From Sphingorhabdus sp. EL138 (GTDB taxonomy: Bacteria > Pseudomonadota > Alphaproteobacteria > Sphingomonadales > Sphingomonadaceae): a DNA stretch of 64,000 nucleotides. The notes under the pieces were generated by a model. That model was not told where the DNA came from, searched no databases, and worked only from the letters and a program-made list of their open reading frames with translations. A program made the translations under genes and the position numbers. Within the stretch, counting starts at the first letter, position 1, and every line of letters starts with the position of its first letter. Where the stretch lies: positions 62,001-126,000 of the forward strand of contig NZ_CAMAYF010000004.1 in assembly GCF_945862485.1 (NCBI RefSeq). Direction: 5' to 3'. Shown one piece after another: positions 1 through 9,630 of this stretch.

Positions 1-15
1 CGTGAGATCAGCCAT
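1..15 (-). CDS. moaC: moaC start (partial, runs off window)
   Basis: Only five codons are visible (MADLT), beginning with ATG at 15 and overlapping the trpC stop by 8 bases. Tight overlap shows that another gene follows trpC in the same operon. MoaC (cyclic pyranopterin monophosphate synthase, molybdenum cofactor synthesis) is inferred from the usual sphingomonad order trpC-moaC-moeA and the typical N-terminus; five residues alone cannot prove it. Confidence 0.45.
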
Positions 16-790
16 GCCCACTCAATAACCTTTGCGTTGCGGCCTTGATATCATCCTGCCGCATAAGGCTTTCTCCGACAAGGAAGGTGTTAATCTCGGC
101 CTCTGCCATGCGCAGGCAATCGGCATGCGTCGAAATGCCGCTTTCGCAAACAAGCAAAATGTCATCCGGCACCAATTTCGCCAGACGCTCCGTTGTGGCC
201 AGATCAACCTCGAAGGTTTTCAAATTGCGGTTGTTCACCCCAACCAGCTTGGATTTCAGATGCTTGAGCGCGCGTTCGAGTTCGGCCTCGTCATGGACCT
301 CTATCAGCACATCGAGATTTTCCTGCCGCGCCGCATCCTCAATTTCCGCCATTACAACATTATCGAGTGCCGCAACGATGATCAATATCGCGTCGCCGCC
401 CATCGCGCGCGCTTCTGCGCATTGCCATGGGTCAACCATGAAATCCTTGCGGATAACTGGTAGGTCACATGCGCTACGTGCGGCGATCAGATAATCCTCA
501 TGCCCCTGAAAATAAGGCGCGTCGGTCAATACGGACAAGCATGCAGCGCCGCCAGCCTGATAGGCGGCAGCATGCGCTGCAGGAGCAAAATCTGCACGTA
601 TTAGGCCCTTGGACGGACTGGCTTTCTTGATCTCTGCGATCAGTGCAATATTGGTTTGGCTTTTCGCCCGCAACGCCGCTTCAAACCCACGAGGAGCCGA
701 AGGCGTTGGCCAATGCGCAAGGCCTTTCGGCTTACGCTCTGACACTTCGTTACGCTTGGTCGCGCAAATTTCTGCAAGCTTGTCCGCCAT
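8..790 (-). CDS. trpC: Indole-3-glycerol phosphate synthase
   Basis: Closes the indole ring: converts 1-(2-carboxyphenylamino)-1-deoxyribulose 5-phosphate to indole-3-glycerol phosphate in cytosolic tryptophan synthesis. The 260-residue protein is a normal-length monofunctional TIM barrel with the family signature [11 protein letters not shown] at about residues 53-63, [18 protein letters not shown] and a phosphate-binding CESGI near the C-terminus. The start at 790 is chosen because ATG shares its A with the trpD stop (TGATG); an ATG six codons upstream is in frame but lies inside trpD. It is translationally coupled to trpD and followed by moaC. There is no fusion to trpF or trpD. Confidence 0.97.
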   Translation of the reverse strand: MADKLAEICATKRNEVSERKPKGLAHWPTPSAPRGFEAALRAKSQTNIALIAEIKKASPSKGLIRADFAPAAHAAAYQAGGAACLSVLTDAPYFQGHEDYLIAARSACDLPVIRKDFMVDPWQCAEARAMGGDAILIIVAALDNVVMAEIEDAARQENLDVLIEVHDEAELERALKHLKSKLVGVNNRNLKTFEVDLATTERLAKLVPDDILLVCESGISTHADCLRMAEAEINTFLVGESLMRQDDIKAATQRLLSGHG

Positions 791-1785
791 CAATAGGCCA
801 CCCAGCAATTGAGAAGCGCGTTGGCCAGGCCCTTGTCGATGGCTTCCGCTGCTTCTTCCACGCCCTCGGGCATAGTGTCTACGACGCCCGCGACAAGCAA
901 AGCCGCCGCCGCGTTGAACAAAACGGCGTCCCGATATGCGCCATGTTCGCCCTGAAGCAATTTGCGCAATTCCAGCGCATTATGCTGGGCATCACCGCCG
1001 CGGATGGCTTCGACAGGGTGAACGGGCAGGCCCGCATCCGCCGCAGTGGCACGCTGGTAGCGAACACCATCGGGTTCGACGACCGCAACTGCATTGCCGC
1101 CAGCCAAGCTCAATTCGTCCAAGCCTTCGTCGCCTGAAATGATACGGGAATGCTCTGTGCCCAAATGATGCAGCGCCTCTGCATAAACAGGGACATAGGC
1201 AGGGCGTGCAATGCCGATAAGCTGCCGCTTCACGCCCGCAGGATTGGCCAAGGGGCCCATCAGGTTGAAAATCGTGCGTTGACCAATGCTTTGGCGGATC
1301 GGCTGAATACGCTTCATCGCGGGATGGTGATTGGCGGCGAACAGGAAACAGATGCCCAAGTCTTTGAGCGTTTCCTCAGCCATCTGTCCGGCGCGTTCCA
1401 TGTTCAACCCAAGCGCCTCCAGCGTGTCCGCTGCGCCAGCTTTAGACGATGCCGCCCGGTTGCCATGCTTGGCGACTGGCACGTCGCAAGCAGCAACGAC
1501 CAAAGATACGGCGGTGGAAACATTCAATGTATGATGCCCGTCACCCCCCGTGCCGCAGACGTCTATCGCACCCGCTGGTGCGTCTATGGGGATTAACCGG
1601 TCGCGCATCGCCTGTGCCGCAGCCGCAATTTCCACCATCGTCTCACCGCGCGCGGTCAGCGCAATCAGAAAGGCTTCAATCTCTTCCTCTGACGCGCGGG
1701 CATCCAATATGTCGGCAAAGGCCTGTGCAGCCTCATCATGGGCGAACAGATGCTGCGGGTCGGGCAATGTGCGAAAGGGGGTCAC
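790..1785 (-). CDS. trpD: Anthranilate phosphoribosyltransferase
   Basis: Transfers phosphoribose from PRPP to anthranilate, the second committed step of tryptophan synthesis. At 331 residues it has family-normal length and shows the PRPP/Mg motif CGTGGDG (about residues 77-83), the anthranilate-site block [18 protein letters not shown] and SGDEGLDE. The start overlaps trpG by 4 bases (ATGA type) and the stop overlaps the trpC start by one base, so trpG-trpD-trpC should be translated as a coupled set. It is separate from the TrpG amidotransferase, unlike the enterobacterial TrpGD fusion. Confidence 0.97.
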   Translation of the reverse strand: MTPFRTLPDPQHLFAHDEAAQAFADILDARASEEEIEAFLIALTARGETMVEIAAAAQAMRDRLIPIDAPAGAIDVCGTGGDGHHTLNVSTAVSLVVAACDVPVAKHGNRAASSKAGAADTLEALGLNMERAGQMAEETLKDLGICFLFAANHHPAMKRIQPIRQSIGQRTIFNLMGPLANPAGVKRQLIGIARPAYVPVYAEALHHLGTEHSRIISGDEGLDELSLAGGNAVAVVEPDGVRYQRATAADAGLPVHPVEAIRGGDAQHNALELRKLLQGEHGAYRDAVLFNAAAALLVAGVVDTMPEGVEEAAEAIDKGLANALLNCWVAY

Positions 1786-2381
1786 GCGAGTTCCCTTAAT
1801 GCGCGATCTGAGACCGCCATCCCCGCAATACGCATGAAATTGGCCAACATGGCGTGTCCATGTTCGGTAGCGATGCTCTCGGGATGAAATTGCACGCTAT
1901 GAATGGGCAATGTGGTGTGGCGAAAGCCCATGACATAGCCGTCATCGCTGGTGGCATTTACCACCAAGCTTGGGGGAACATTTTCGACGATCAAGGAATG
2001 GTAACGCGTCGCCAGAAACGGGGAGGGTAATCCTGCGAATAGACCACTGTTGTCATGGGTGACAGGCGAGGTTTTGCCATGCATTAACCCACCGCGCGCG
2101 ACGGTCCCGCCAAAATGCTGCCCGATCGTCTGGTGGCCAAGGCATACGCCGAGCAGCGGCTTACCAGCATCGGCACAAGCGGCAACAAGATCAAGGCTCA
2201 CGCCCGCTTCATTCGGCGTTTTTGGTCCTGGCGAAATCAGGAATGCTTGCGCGCCCGATGACAATGCTTGCCCTGCCGAAATGTCGTCATTGCGCACAAC
2301 TTCAACCTCGGCGCCAAGCTCCATCAGATAATGGACGAGGTTCCAAGTAAAGCTGTCATAATTGTCGATGACTAGGATCAT
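1782..2381 (-). CDS. trpG: Anthranilate synthase component II (glutamine amidotransferase)
   Basis: Supplies ammonia from glutamine to TrpE for anthranilate formation; it can also serve as PabA for p-aminobenzoate if a PabB is present. The 199-residue class I amidotransferase starts with the hallmark [14 protein letters not shown], carries the nucleophile Cys in [11 protein letters not shown] (about residue 80) and the His-Glu pair in [10 protein letters not shown] (about residue 170). It lies 41 bases after trpE and overlaps trpD by 4 bases. No other pabA-like gene is in the window, so a dual role is possible but not shown. Confidence 0.96.
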   Translation of the reverse strand: MILVIDNYDSFTWNLVHYLMELGAEVEVVRNDDISAGQALSSGAQAFLISPGPKTPNEAGVSLDLVAACADAGKPLLGVCLGHQTIGQHFGGTVARGGLMHGKTSPVTHDNSGLFAGLPSPFLATRYHSLIVENVPPSLVVNATSDDGYVMGFRHTTLPIHSVQFHPESIATEHGHAMLANFMRIAGMAVSDRALRELA

Positions 2382-2422
2382 GCGGCGTCCCTAGCGGCTT
2401 TGCCGCGTGGGTGGAAGAGGCA

Positions 2423-3898
2423 CTATTGCCCAAATTTCGCTTCGTCCGCCACACCAATGGCCTCGCGCGCCGCGGCGATCAGGGCGCCAGCCTTGGCCTC
2501 ACACTCGCGTTGTTCATATTCGGGGTTGCTGTCGGCAACAATGCCAGCGCCAGCCTGCACATGCATGATGCCGTCTTTTACCACCGCAGTGCGCAAGACG
2601 ATGCAGCTGTCCATGTCGCCATTAGGGGAGAAATAGCCAACCCCGCCCGCATACGCACCACGCGTTTCAGGCTCCAGCTCGGCAATGATTTCGCACGCGC
2701 GGACCTTGGGCGCGCCGGACACAGTGCCTGCTGGAAAGCCCGCGAATAAGGCATCAATGGCGTCTTTATCATCCGCCAATTCGCCTACAACATTGGACAC
2801 GATGTGCATCACATGGCTGTAAAATTCGACCATATAACTGTCGGTAACAGTCACGCTGCCGCCCTTTGTCACGCGGCCCACATCATTGCGACCAAGGTCG
2901 AGTAACATCAGATGCTCTGCACGCTCTTTAGGGTCGGCCAGCAAGGACGCCTTGTTTTCCGCATCTTCAAGGCTGGTTTTACCGCGCGGCCGTGTTCCCG
3001 CTATGGGACGGATCGTTACTTCACCGCCGCGCGCACGCACCAAGATTTCCGGGCTCGACCCAATTAGCGCAAAACCAGGAAGGTCGATAAAATACAAAAA
3101 CGGCGAAGGGTTTATCCGCCGCAATGCACGATAGAGATGAACAGGCGGCAGAGCAAAGGGCGCGGTGAACCGCTGCGCCAGTACCACCTGAAAAATGTCG
3201 CCTGCTTGTATGTAATCTTTGGCGGAGGCAACCATTTCGGCATAGCGGCCAGCAGGCAGGACGGGCTGCAGTTTCAGCTCTTGTCCATCGCTCTGCGCCG
3301 CCGGTTCCGCTTGGGCAACATGCCCTGCATCGAGCAGCCGTTCAGCCTCATCCAAACGCTCATGCGCGCGCGCAACGGCTTGGGTGTCCGCCATGCCTGT
3401 CCAGACCGGCGACACGAGGAACATCTCGTCCTTCAAGCGGTCGAACAAAAGAATGACGGTTGGCCGCACAAATAGCATGTCCGGCAATTCCAACGCCGAT
3501 TGCGGCGCGCGCGGAAGCTTCTCGACAAGACCGATGGTCTCATAGCCGAAATAGCCCACTAGACAGGCAAGGGCAGGTGGCAATTCTTCAGGGACATCCA
3601 TGCGACATTCTGCTGCCAAGGCACGCAAGGCATCGAGTGACGGTAGCGGGGCGGGCACAAACGCCTCCCGGTCGGTCATCCATTGGGTGTTGATTTCGGC
3701 CTTGTTGCCAGCGGCACGGAACACAAGGTCGGGGGCAATTCCAATAAGGCTATGGCGACCCCGTGTTTCGCCGCCTTCGACTGACTCCAAAATGAAATCG
3801 CCGCGCTCTGCCTCAAACAATTTCAGCGCCGCCGACACCGGTGTTTCGGTGTCAGCGATGCGCTTTCGCCAAATCAGCTGCGGCTTAGTTTCCGTCAC
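2423..3898 (-). CDS. trpE: Anthranilate synthase component I
   Basis: Converts chorismate plus ammonia to anthranilate, the first step specific to tryptophan. The 491-residue protein has the N-terminal feedback-inhibition region, where ILESVEGGE (about residues 37-45) matches the tryptophan-binding LLES element, and the C-terminal chorismate-binding domain with GDIFQVVLAQRF, RPIAGTRPRGK, GRNDVGRV and PAGTVSGAPKVRA. Its start lies inside the end of the upstream PpiD-like gene (14-base overlap), so the operon appears to be driven from upstream of that gene; I see no trp leader peptide or attenuator. TrpE rather than PabB is favoured by the adjacent trpG-trpD-trpC. Confidence 0.96.
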   Translation of the reverse strand: MTETKPQLIWRKRIADTETPVSAALKLFEAERGDFILESVEGGETRGRHSLIGIAPDLVFRAAGNKAEINTQWMTDREAFVPAPLPSLDALRALAAECRMDVPEELPPALACLVGYFGYETIGLVEKLPRAPQSALELPDMLFVRPTVILLFDRLKDEMFLVSPVWTGMADTQAVARAHERLDEAERLLDAGHVAQAEPAAQSDGQELKLQPVLPAGRYAEMVASAKDYIQAGDIFQVVLAQRFTAPFALPPVHLYRALRRINPSPFLYFIDLPGFALIGSSPEILVRARGGEVTIRPIAGTRPRGKTSLEDAENKASLLADPKERAEHLMLLDLGRNDVGRVTKGGSVTVTDSYMVEFYSHVMHIVSNVVGELADDKDAIDALFAGFPAGTVSGAPKVRACEIIAELEPETRGAYAGGVGYFSPNGDMDSCIVLRTAVVKDGIMHVQAGAGIVADSNPEYEQRECEAKAGALIAAAREAIGVADEAKFGQ

Positions 3899-5825
3899 GA
3901 TTTGTCAGGCGGGTGCGGAGTTCCTCGATACCGCCTTTATTTTTTTCAACGCCGACATCTTTAGCGGCCGATACGATCATCTGCGCGGCATATTCTTGTT
4001 GCAAAATGCCCGTTAGCTCTTGCTTGCGTGCCATCAGCATGGGCGCATTACCGCGCGCGTCGCCCTTTATAACGTCGTTAAGGTGCACAACATACCAGCC
4101 ACGATCTCCGCCGGCTGCCAGAATCTTTGCCGTCCCCTTTTTCATGGCGAACATCATCGACAATGGTGGGGGAACTGGCTGTCCCTCGCGTGAGATGTCC
4201 GCGCGGGTGCCGCTGAGCCGTTCAACTTGGGCGCCCTTGATACCCGCGGCAGCAAGCGCCGCTTGAAGTGGCTGCCCAGCGTCTACCGCCTTGCGCAAGC
4301 CATCCGCGGCAGTACGTGCGGCCCTTGCGCCTTCTGACAATGCCCATTGCTGTTGAACGATGCTGCGTACGTCATTTAAGGGCGGCGGTGCGGCTTCTTC
4401 GAAATCAGCAACGGCAATCATGGCGAATTTCTCGCCGGGCACCAACTCAATCAACTGCGCCTCGCCGCTGGTTTCCATCTGGAATGCAGCGGGCAACATG
4501 GCCTCCATTTCTGGGATTGGCTTATAGGCAGGATTGCTGATGTCCTGCCCGGTCGCAAGTAACTTAGGCGAGGTATTGACCGTTAAACCATTTTGCTTCG
4601 CCACATCGGAAATAGTAGCGCCGTCTGCAAACGCATCTTCAATCCCCGCCGTCATTTCGGTCAGCATCTCTTCGCTGCGCGTTTTGAGTAATTCCTTCTC
4701 AATGTCGGCGCGTGCTGCCGCTAGTGACTTTGCCGCGACATTGTTGATCGTATCGACACGGATCACAGTCCATCCCAGTTTACCACGTGCAGGTTTGGCA
4801 ATGCTGCCCTGTGCCGCTGCGAATACCGCATTCGCCACGGCTGCTGTTGTGGAGTTTGTTAGGCTGTCTTTGGTCACATCTGCCGCTGTCGTCACCGATA
4901 GCCCCAGTTCATTAGCAACGGCAGATAGCGATTTACCGGCGGCAACTTGTGCGACTACGGATTTTGCAGCTGCCTCCGTTGGCACGATGACTTGGCTGAT
5001 GTTCCGCGTTTGTGATGCCGCAAACTGCGCGGCATTTGCTTTGTAATAAGTTGCGATGTCCGCTTCGTTCGGCTTGGCGCGTTGCGCAATGATGTCGCGT
5101 CCGAAGATAGCATAGCTAACCGCACGCTTTTCAGGGATGGTGAACTTTGTGGCATTGTCGCTGTAGAACTTCGCCAGCACGGTCTCGCTTGGCGCGCGTG
5201 TCGGCAAAAATGCTGTCGCCGGGATGGACGCGATTTGTCCGGTACGTTGCTCCAGCATCAATGACGCATAAGGCAAAGTCATGCCGTCAGGTGCGGCTGG
5301 TCCGCTGGCGGCTGCGGGCAAAATCTGCTGTGCGAATAAATTTTGGGTCAAATCGTCGCGTATTGCTTTTTCACTGACGCCAATTTGTTGGGCAAAGGCG
5401 CGAAACGCATCGGCGCTGAACTTTCCATCCAGTCCCATAGCCCCCGGGATCTTTCGTATTTCGGAATCGACGAGACGTTTGCTCACGGCCACGCCATAAT
5501 CTTCAGCAAAAACCGTTATGGCATAACGGTTGATTAATTGTTCCAAAGTGGAATCGAGCCCGCCGCCATCGACAAATTGGGTCATATCCAGCGTTGGAAC
5601 GTTTTGACGTTCCGCCCTCAACTGGTTTTCCAATGAGTCATTTAGTTCACCTAGGGTTATGTCCTTGTCCCCGACGCGGGCGACGTTGCCGCCGCTTAAC
5701 CCGCCGAAATTGCCAGAACCGCTGACATCACCAAGTGCAAAGGCAATGGCGATTAATCCAATGAAAGCGAGCGCGAAAATAGCGCCGAATTTTGAATTAA
5801 TGAGAGAACGGATGGAGCTAATCAT
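3885..5825 (-). CDS. ppiD: PpiD/SurA-type membrane-anchored periplasmic folding chaperone
   Basis: Likely an inner-membrane-anchored periplasmic chaperone for outer-membrane proteins. The 646-residue protein starts with a short cytosolic stretch and one transmembrane helix (about residues 12-31, FGAIFALAFIGLIAIAFALG), followed by a SurA_N-type helical domain (about 45-200, with VGDKDITLGEL), a parvulin-like segment (about 230-370) and a long C-terminal SurA/PpiD-like region. The parvulin segment is degenerate: the usual ARHIL-type active-site strand reads RNISQVIV, with no His, and the GGDLGW loop reduces to GKLGW, so isomerase activity is doubtful. It is first in the trp operon, with 14 bases of overlap into trpE, and is divergent from tpiA; this neighbourhood recurs in sphingomonads. 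Confidence 0.9.
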   Translation of the reverse strand: MISSIRSLINSKFGAIFALAFIGLIAIAFALGDVSGSGNFGGLSGGNVARVGDKDITLGELNDSLENQLRAERQNVPTLDMTQFVDGGGLDSTLEQLINRYAITVFAEDYGVAVSKRLVDSEIRKIPGAMGLDGKFSADAFRAFAQQIGVSEKAIRDDLTQNLFAQQILPAAASGPAAPDGMTLPYASLMLEQRTGQIASIPATAFLPTRAPSETVLAKFYSDNATKFTIPEKRAVSYAIFGRDIIAQRAKPNEADIATYYKANAAQFAASQTRNISQVIVPTEAAAKSVVAQVAAGKSLSAVANELGLSVTTAADVTKDSLTNSTTAAVANAVFAAAQGSIAKPARGKLGWTVIRVDTINNVAAKSLAAARADIEKELLKTRSEEMLTEMTAGIEDAFADGATISDVAKQNGLTVNTSPKLLATGQDISNPAYKPIPEMEAMLPAAFQMETSGEAQLIELVPGEKFAMIAVADFEEAAPPPLNDVRSIVQQQWALSEGARAARTAADGLRKAVDAGQPLQAALAAAGIKGAQVERLSGTRADISREGQPVPPPLSMMFAMKKGTAKILAAGGDRGWYVVHLNDVIKGDARGNAPMLMARKQELTGILQQEYAAQMIVSAAKDVGVEKNKGGIEELRTRLTNRDGN

Positions 5826-5978
5826 GAACTGCGATTTCCTGCGGATGCGGCGCTAAGCGGCCTATGCGTGACGCTTTAGGCGGCAAGCGGCTTGCAATCA
5901 AGGGATAGACTTGCCCAAATGATGGAAAGCATGGATAGCCAACACAGATTCGTAGCCCATGAAATTTTGAGGTGCCAG

Positions 5979-6725
5979 ATGCGCAAGTTTATCGTCGGAA
6001 ATTGGAAAATGAATGGTGTGTCCAGTGATCTGGACGAAGTAACCGCCATTTCTGACTTGGCGCAGCTATATCCATCTGTGGATTCGGCGGTGTGTATTCC
6101 GGCCACGCTTATCACACGTGCCGTCACCGCCGTTGGTGCGTTTCCAATAGGCGGTCAGGATTGCCACATGCAAAGGGCCGGGGCGCATACAGGTTGCATT
6201 TCCGCTGACATGTTATCGGACGCGGGTGCGCTGCTTACGATTGTAGGCCATAGCGAACGTCGCGCAGCGCAGAAGGAAAAGGACACAGATGTCCGTGCGA
6301 AAGCCGAAGCGGCCAAGGCTGCTGGTTTGAAAGCCATTGTGTGCGTCGGCGAAACGCTGGACGAACGCGAGGCGGGAAAAGCGTTGGAAGTTGTCCTCGG
6401 CCAAGTGGCAGGTTCCTTACCTGACGCCACCGCAGGCACTTGGCTTAGCGTCGCTTACGAGCCTGTATGGGCGATTGGAACGGGCCGTGTTGCCGAACCG
6501 GCTGATGTTGCAGATATGCATGCCGCCATTCGCGCTGCACTGGTTTCGCGTTTTGGCGCGGAAGGTGAAAGGATCCATATTCTATATGGTGGCTCCATGA
6601 ATGGCGACAATGCCGCGCAGCTTTTGGCGGTGCCAAATGTAGATGGCGGATTAATTGGCGGGGCCAGCCTGACTGCTACTAAATTCCAGCCCATATTGGC
6701 CGCCGCTCAGGCCAGCGGCGAATAG
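5979..6725 (+). CDS. tpiA: Triosephosphate isomerase
   Basis: Interconverts dihydroxyacetone phosphate and glyceraldehyde 3-phosphate in glycolysis, gluconeogenesis and the Entner-Doudoroff route. The 248-residue TIM barrel has the N-terminal substrate residues FIVGNWKMNG (Asn/Lys at about 8-10), catalytic His in IVGHSERR (about 93), catalytic Glu in YEPVWAIGTG (about 162) and the phosphate loop YGGSM. The reading frame is open upstream, but the start at 5979 is preferred because the conserved N-terminus begins there and GAGG lies 6 bases before it. It is divergent from the ppiD-trp operon and is followed by secG after 79 bases. Confidence 0.97.
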   Translation: MRKFIVGNWKMNGVSSDLDEVTAISDLAQLYPSVDSAVCIPATLITRAVTAVGAFPIGGQDCHMQRAGAHTGCISADMLSDAGALLTIVGHSERRAAQKEKDTDVRAKAEAAKAAGLKAIVCVGETLDEREAGKALEVVLGQVAGSLPDATAGTWLSVAYEPVWAIGTGRVAEPADVADMHAAIRAALVSRFGAEGERIHILYGGSMNGDNAAQLLAVPNVDGGLIGGASLTATKFQPILAAAQASGE

Positions 6726-6804
6726 CATTGAAGAATATGGATCCGCTCGCTATGTGGGCGCCATAAACTTTGGCACTTCGCCATTAATATTCGGAATTTC
6801 TCTT

Positions 6805-7170
6805 ATGGGTCTTTTTCATTTTCTCATAGTCGTTCAGGCCATTATCGCGGCATCGCTCGTTGGCGTCATCTTGATGCAGCGCTCCGAAGGCGGCGGCTTG
6901 GGCATGGGGGGAAGCCCATCGGGTCTGATGTCGGCCCGTGGCGCAGCAGACTTTTTGACGCGCACCACCACGATATTAGCGACAGCGTTCATCATTCTGT
7001 CGATATCATTGGCCTTTGTTGCGGCGAAAAAGGGTAATAGCGGCGAAATAGACAATAGCTTGCAACGGACGGAAGTGCCTGCGGCGCCGACCGCGCCTGT
7101 GACAACCGCGCCGGCGGCTGGGACCCCTGCCGTCCCAGCGCCTGCAACTGAAGTGCCGCTCGACAAATAA
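6805..7170 (+). CDS. secG: Protein-export translocase subunit SecG
   Basis: Small auxiliary subunit of the SecYEG translocon in the inner membrane. The 121-residue protein has two hydrophobic helices (about residues 2-24 and 52-72) separated by the conserved loop ILMQRSEGGGLGMGGSP, then RGAADFLTRTT and a low-complexity Ala/Pro/Thr tail (about residues 88-118), common in alphaproteobacterial SecG. The start at 6805 is chosen because MGLFHFLIVVQ begins the family alignment and GGAA lies 8 bases upstream; an in-frame upstream ATG at 6754 would add 17 atypical residues. It sits between tpiA and pyrG, the usual alphaproteobacterial neighbours. Confidence 0.95.
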   Translation: MGLFHFLIVVQAIIAASLVGVILMQRSEGGGLGMGGSPSGLMSARGAADFLTRTTTILATAFIILSISLAFVAAKKGNSGEIDNSLQRTEVPAAPTAPVTTAPAAGTPAVPAPATEVPLDK

Positions 7171-7269
7171 TCGTTTCGGTCGGAAAAACCGTTTTACACA
7201 GGTTAATTTTCATCTGGCGGATTCGTGCGCTTGTTTTTTGGTGTAAACTTGGTTTAGGCCTTTTCTCCC

Positions 7270-8904
7270 ATGACACGGTTCATTTTTATCACCGGTGGCG
7301 TGGTCTCCTCGCTTGGCAAAGGTCTTATGGCGGCATCGCTTGCCGCCCTGTTGCAGGCGCGCGGCTACCGCGTCCGCATACGGAAGTTCGACCCTTATTT
7401 GAATGTCGATCCAGGCACGATGTCGCCTTATCAACATGGCGAAGTCTATGTGACCGATGACGGGGCCGAGACCGATCTCGACCTTGGCCATTATGAACGC
7501 TTTACGGGCGTTTCGGCGCGGCAGTCGGACAATATTACGTCGGGCCGGATCTATCAGAATATTATCCAAAAAGAGCGCCGTGGTGATTATTTGGGCGCAA
7601 CGGTGCAGGTCATCCCGCACGTTACCGACGCCATTAAAGAATTCGCGAAGGCCGAGACACAGGATCTGGATTTCGTTCTGTGCGAAATTGGCGGCACTGT
7701 TGGCGATATCGAATCGCTACCGTTTATTGAGGCTATTCGCCAATTGCGTAACGAGTTGGGTCGGGAACGGACCTTATCGGTGCATGTGACCTTGGTTCCC
7801 TATATTGCCGCTGCGGGTGAGTTGAAGACGAAACCCACGCAGCACAGCGTGCGCGAGCTGACATCCTTGGGTATTCAACCTGATGTGTTGCTGTGCCGCT
7901 GTGAACATCCGCTTCCGGAGGCAGAGCGCACCAAGATTGCGGCATTTTGTAATGTCCGCAAAGAGGCGGTTATTCCTGCTTTGGACGCAAAGAGCATTTA
8001 TGCCGTGCCTCTGCAATATCATGTCGAAGGGCTTGATAACGAAGTATTGCGTGCATTTGGCCTTGAATCGGAAGCCGAGCCTGACCTTAGCCGTTGGGAC
8101 GATATCATCGATCGGCAGTCCAACCTGGAAGGTGAAGTGACCATCGGTGTTGTCGGCAAATATGTCGGCCTTGCGGATGCTTACAAATCACTGAACGAAG
8201 CTTTAACGCATGGCGGCCTGTCGAACCGGGTGAAGGTCAATATCAAATGGATTGACGCCGAATTGTTCGAGCAATCCGAAGATGACATCGCCACCGCGCT
8301 TGAGCCCATGAACGCCATTTTGGTCCCAGGCGGATTTGGTGAGCGCGGCTCCGAAGGTAAGATTGCGGCGGTCAAATTCGCGCGTGAGCGCCAGGTGCCC
8401 TTTTTTGGGATTTGCTTGGGTATGCAAATGGCATGTATCGAAGGCGCGCGGAACACCGCAGGACTGTCGGGCGCATCCAGTACGGAATTTGGCCCCACAA
8501 ATGAACCCATCGTTGGCATCATCACCGAATGGATGAGCCAAGAGGGCATTCAAAAGCGCGAAACGGGCGGCGACATGGGCGGCACGATGCGTTTGGGCGC
8601 TTATGATGCCGTGCTGGATGGCAACAGCCATGTCGCGTCTATTTACGGCACGAAGGACATATCCGAGCGGCATCGCCACCGTTATGAGGTGAATGTCCAT
8701 TATAAGGATGCGCTGGAACAAGGCGGTTTGGTGTTCAGCGGCATGTCACCCGATGGTGAACTGCCCGAAATTGTCGAACGTCCGGATCATCCTTGGTTTA
8801 TCGGCGTGCAGTTCCACCCAGAATTGAAATCACGGCCATTTGCGCCGCACCCCTTGTTCGCAAGCTTTGTGAAGGCCGCGCTTATGCAAAGCCGATTGGT
8901 GTAA
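7270..8904 (+). CDS. pyrG: CTP synthase
   Basis: Aminates UTP to CTP with ATP and glutamine. The 544-residue protein has the synthetase domain first ([14 protein letters not shown]-loop at about residues 5-17, [23 protein letters not shown]) and then the class I glutamine amidotransferase domain with [11 protein letters not shown], nucleophile Cys in [11 protein letters not shown] (about 380) and the His/Glu pair in [10 protein letters not shown] (about 515). It follows secG by 99 bases and converges on hsp20, with 37 bases between the stops. Full length, nothing unusual. Confidence 0.98.
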   Translation: MTRFIFITGGVVSSLGKGLMAASLAALLQARGYRVRIRKFDPYLNVDPGTMSPYQHGEVYVTDDGAETDLDLGHYERFTGVSARQSDNITSGRIYQNIIQKERRGDYLGATVQVIPHVTDAIKEFAKAETQDLDFVLCEIGGTVGDIESLPFIEAIRQLRNELGRERTLSVHVTLVPYIAAAGELKTKPTQHSVRELTSLGIQPDVLLCRCEHPLPEAERTKIAAFCNVRKEAVIPALDAKSIYAVPLQYHVEGLDNEVLRAFGLESEAEPDLSRWDDIIDRQSNLEGEVTIGVVGKYVGLADAYKSLNEALTHGGLSNRVKVNIKWIDAELFEQSEDDIATALEPMNAILVPGGFGERGSEGKIAAVKFARERQVPFFGICLGMQMACIEGARNTAGLSGASSTEFGPTNEPIVGIITEWMSQEGIQKRETGGDMGGTMRLGAYDAVLDGNSHVASIYGTKDISERHRHRYEVNVHYKDALEQGGLVFSGMSPDGELPEIVERPDHPWFIGVQFHPELKSRPFAPHPLFASFVKAALMQSRLV

Positions 8905-8941
8905 CAGAAAAGTGGCGGCGGTTTTATCCTGACCCTAATGC

Positions 8942-9427
8942 TTAAGCCGCTTGCGGCCCTTTTTTCTTGGGCGCTGCATCATGTTCAATCACCGTGGATG
9001 CCGCTTTCGCGCCAATCGCAATTTTGCGCGGCTTTAACGCTTCGGGCACTTCACGCACGAGGGTGATAATCAAAAGACCGTCTGCCATGTCTGCATCGAT
9101 TACATGAATATGGTCTGCAAGTTGAAACCGGCGTTCGAAGTTCCGGTTCGCAATGCCCATATGCAGAAAATCGCGATTATCATTGCTTTCGGACTGCTTG
9201 CTGCCGGTTACGATCAGCAAATTTTGCTGCGCAATTATGTCGACCTCATCGACCTTGAACCCGGCGACGGCGACAGTGATCTTATAGTCATTCTCACCCG
9301 TGCGTTCGATATTGAACGGCGGGTAATTCTCATTTTGAGCGGCACGGCCTGTGGTCTCGAGCAGCTCGAATAAGCGATCAAAGCCAACAGTGTTCCGACG
9401 ATAAGGTGTAAAATCAAAACGCGTCAT
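8942..9427 (-). CDS. Small heat-shock protein (Hsp20/IbpA type)
   Basis: ATP-independent holdase that binds unfolding proteins under heat stress in the cytosol. The 161-residue protein has an IbpA-like N-terminus (FDFTPYRRNTVGFDRLFELLE), the alpha-crystallin domain (about residues 37-125) including YPPFNIERTGENDYKITVAVAGF and FLHMGIANRNFERRFQLADHI, and a basic tail. The start at 9427 follows AAGGAG by 8 bases; an in-frame start seven codons upstream would include the ribosome site itself. Upstream lie a sigma32-like promoter and a leader resembling a ROSE thermometer, so both transcription and translation are probably heat controlled. Confidence 0.95.
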   Translation of the reverse strand: MTRFDFTPYRRNTVGFDRLFELLETTGRAAQNENYPPFNIERTGENDYKITVAVAGFKVDEVDIIAQQNLLIVTGSKQSESNDNRDFLHMGIANRNFERRFQLADHIHVIDADMADGLLIITLVREVPEALKPRKIAIGAKAASTVIEHDAAPKKKGPQAA

Positions 9428-9515
9428 TACAAATTCTCCTTCAAGCAATTTGGTTCATCGCTAACCCCGCATATGCAGCGGCTGGCATGTTCGTTTTGGA
9501 GCCTTTCGGCCTCCG
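9428..9515 (-). promoter_or_regulatory. hsp20 leader, candidate ROSE-like RNA thermometer
   Basis: The predicted leader between the sigma32-like promoter and the hsp20 start can fold into consecutive hairpins: GGAGGCCGAAAGGCTCC, CCGC/GCGG around TGCATAT, GGTT/AACC around AGCGATG, and a last one in which TTGCT (9448-9444) faces the Shine-Dalgarno AAGGAG (9441-9436). The U(U/C)GCU motif opposite the ribosome site is the hallmark of ROSE elements that control hsp20 genes in alphaproteobacteria. The fold was judged by eye, not computed. Confidence 0.55.
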
Positions 9516-9522
9516 AATGGCA

Positions 9523-9550
9523 AGATGGGATGTGCCGGAAAAAATGCAAG
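9523..9550 (-). promoter_or_regulatory. Candidate sigma32 (RpoH) promoter of hsp20
   Basis: On the minus strand CTTGCAT is followed after 14 bases by CCCATCT, close to the heat-shock consensus CTTGAAA / CCCCATNT with family-normal spacing. It would start a transcript about 88 bases before the hsp20 ATG, which fits the length of a ROSE-type leader. Confidence 0.6.
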
Positions 9551-9594
9551 GCTAAAAAATCATGACAAAAAATAGTCCGCAAAATTGACCACAA

Positions 9595-9630
9595 CAAAAA
9601 ACAAGGCCGCCCGGAATTTCCGAACGGCCT
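9595..9630 (-). terminator. Rho-independent terminator-like hairpin
   Basis: AGGCCG/CGGCCT and CGGA/TCCG form a stacked stem with a 2x2 internal loop and a 3-base loop. Read on the minus strand it is followed by TGTTTTTTGTTGT. No minus-strand gene ends here, so it would terminate an unassigned transcript from the 9.65-9.89 kb gap, upstream of the hsp20 promoter. Confidence 0.45.
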
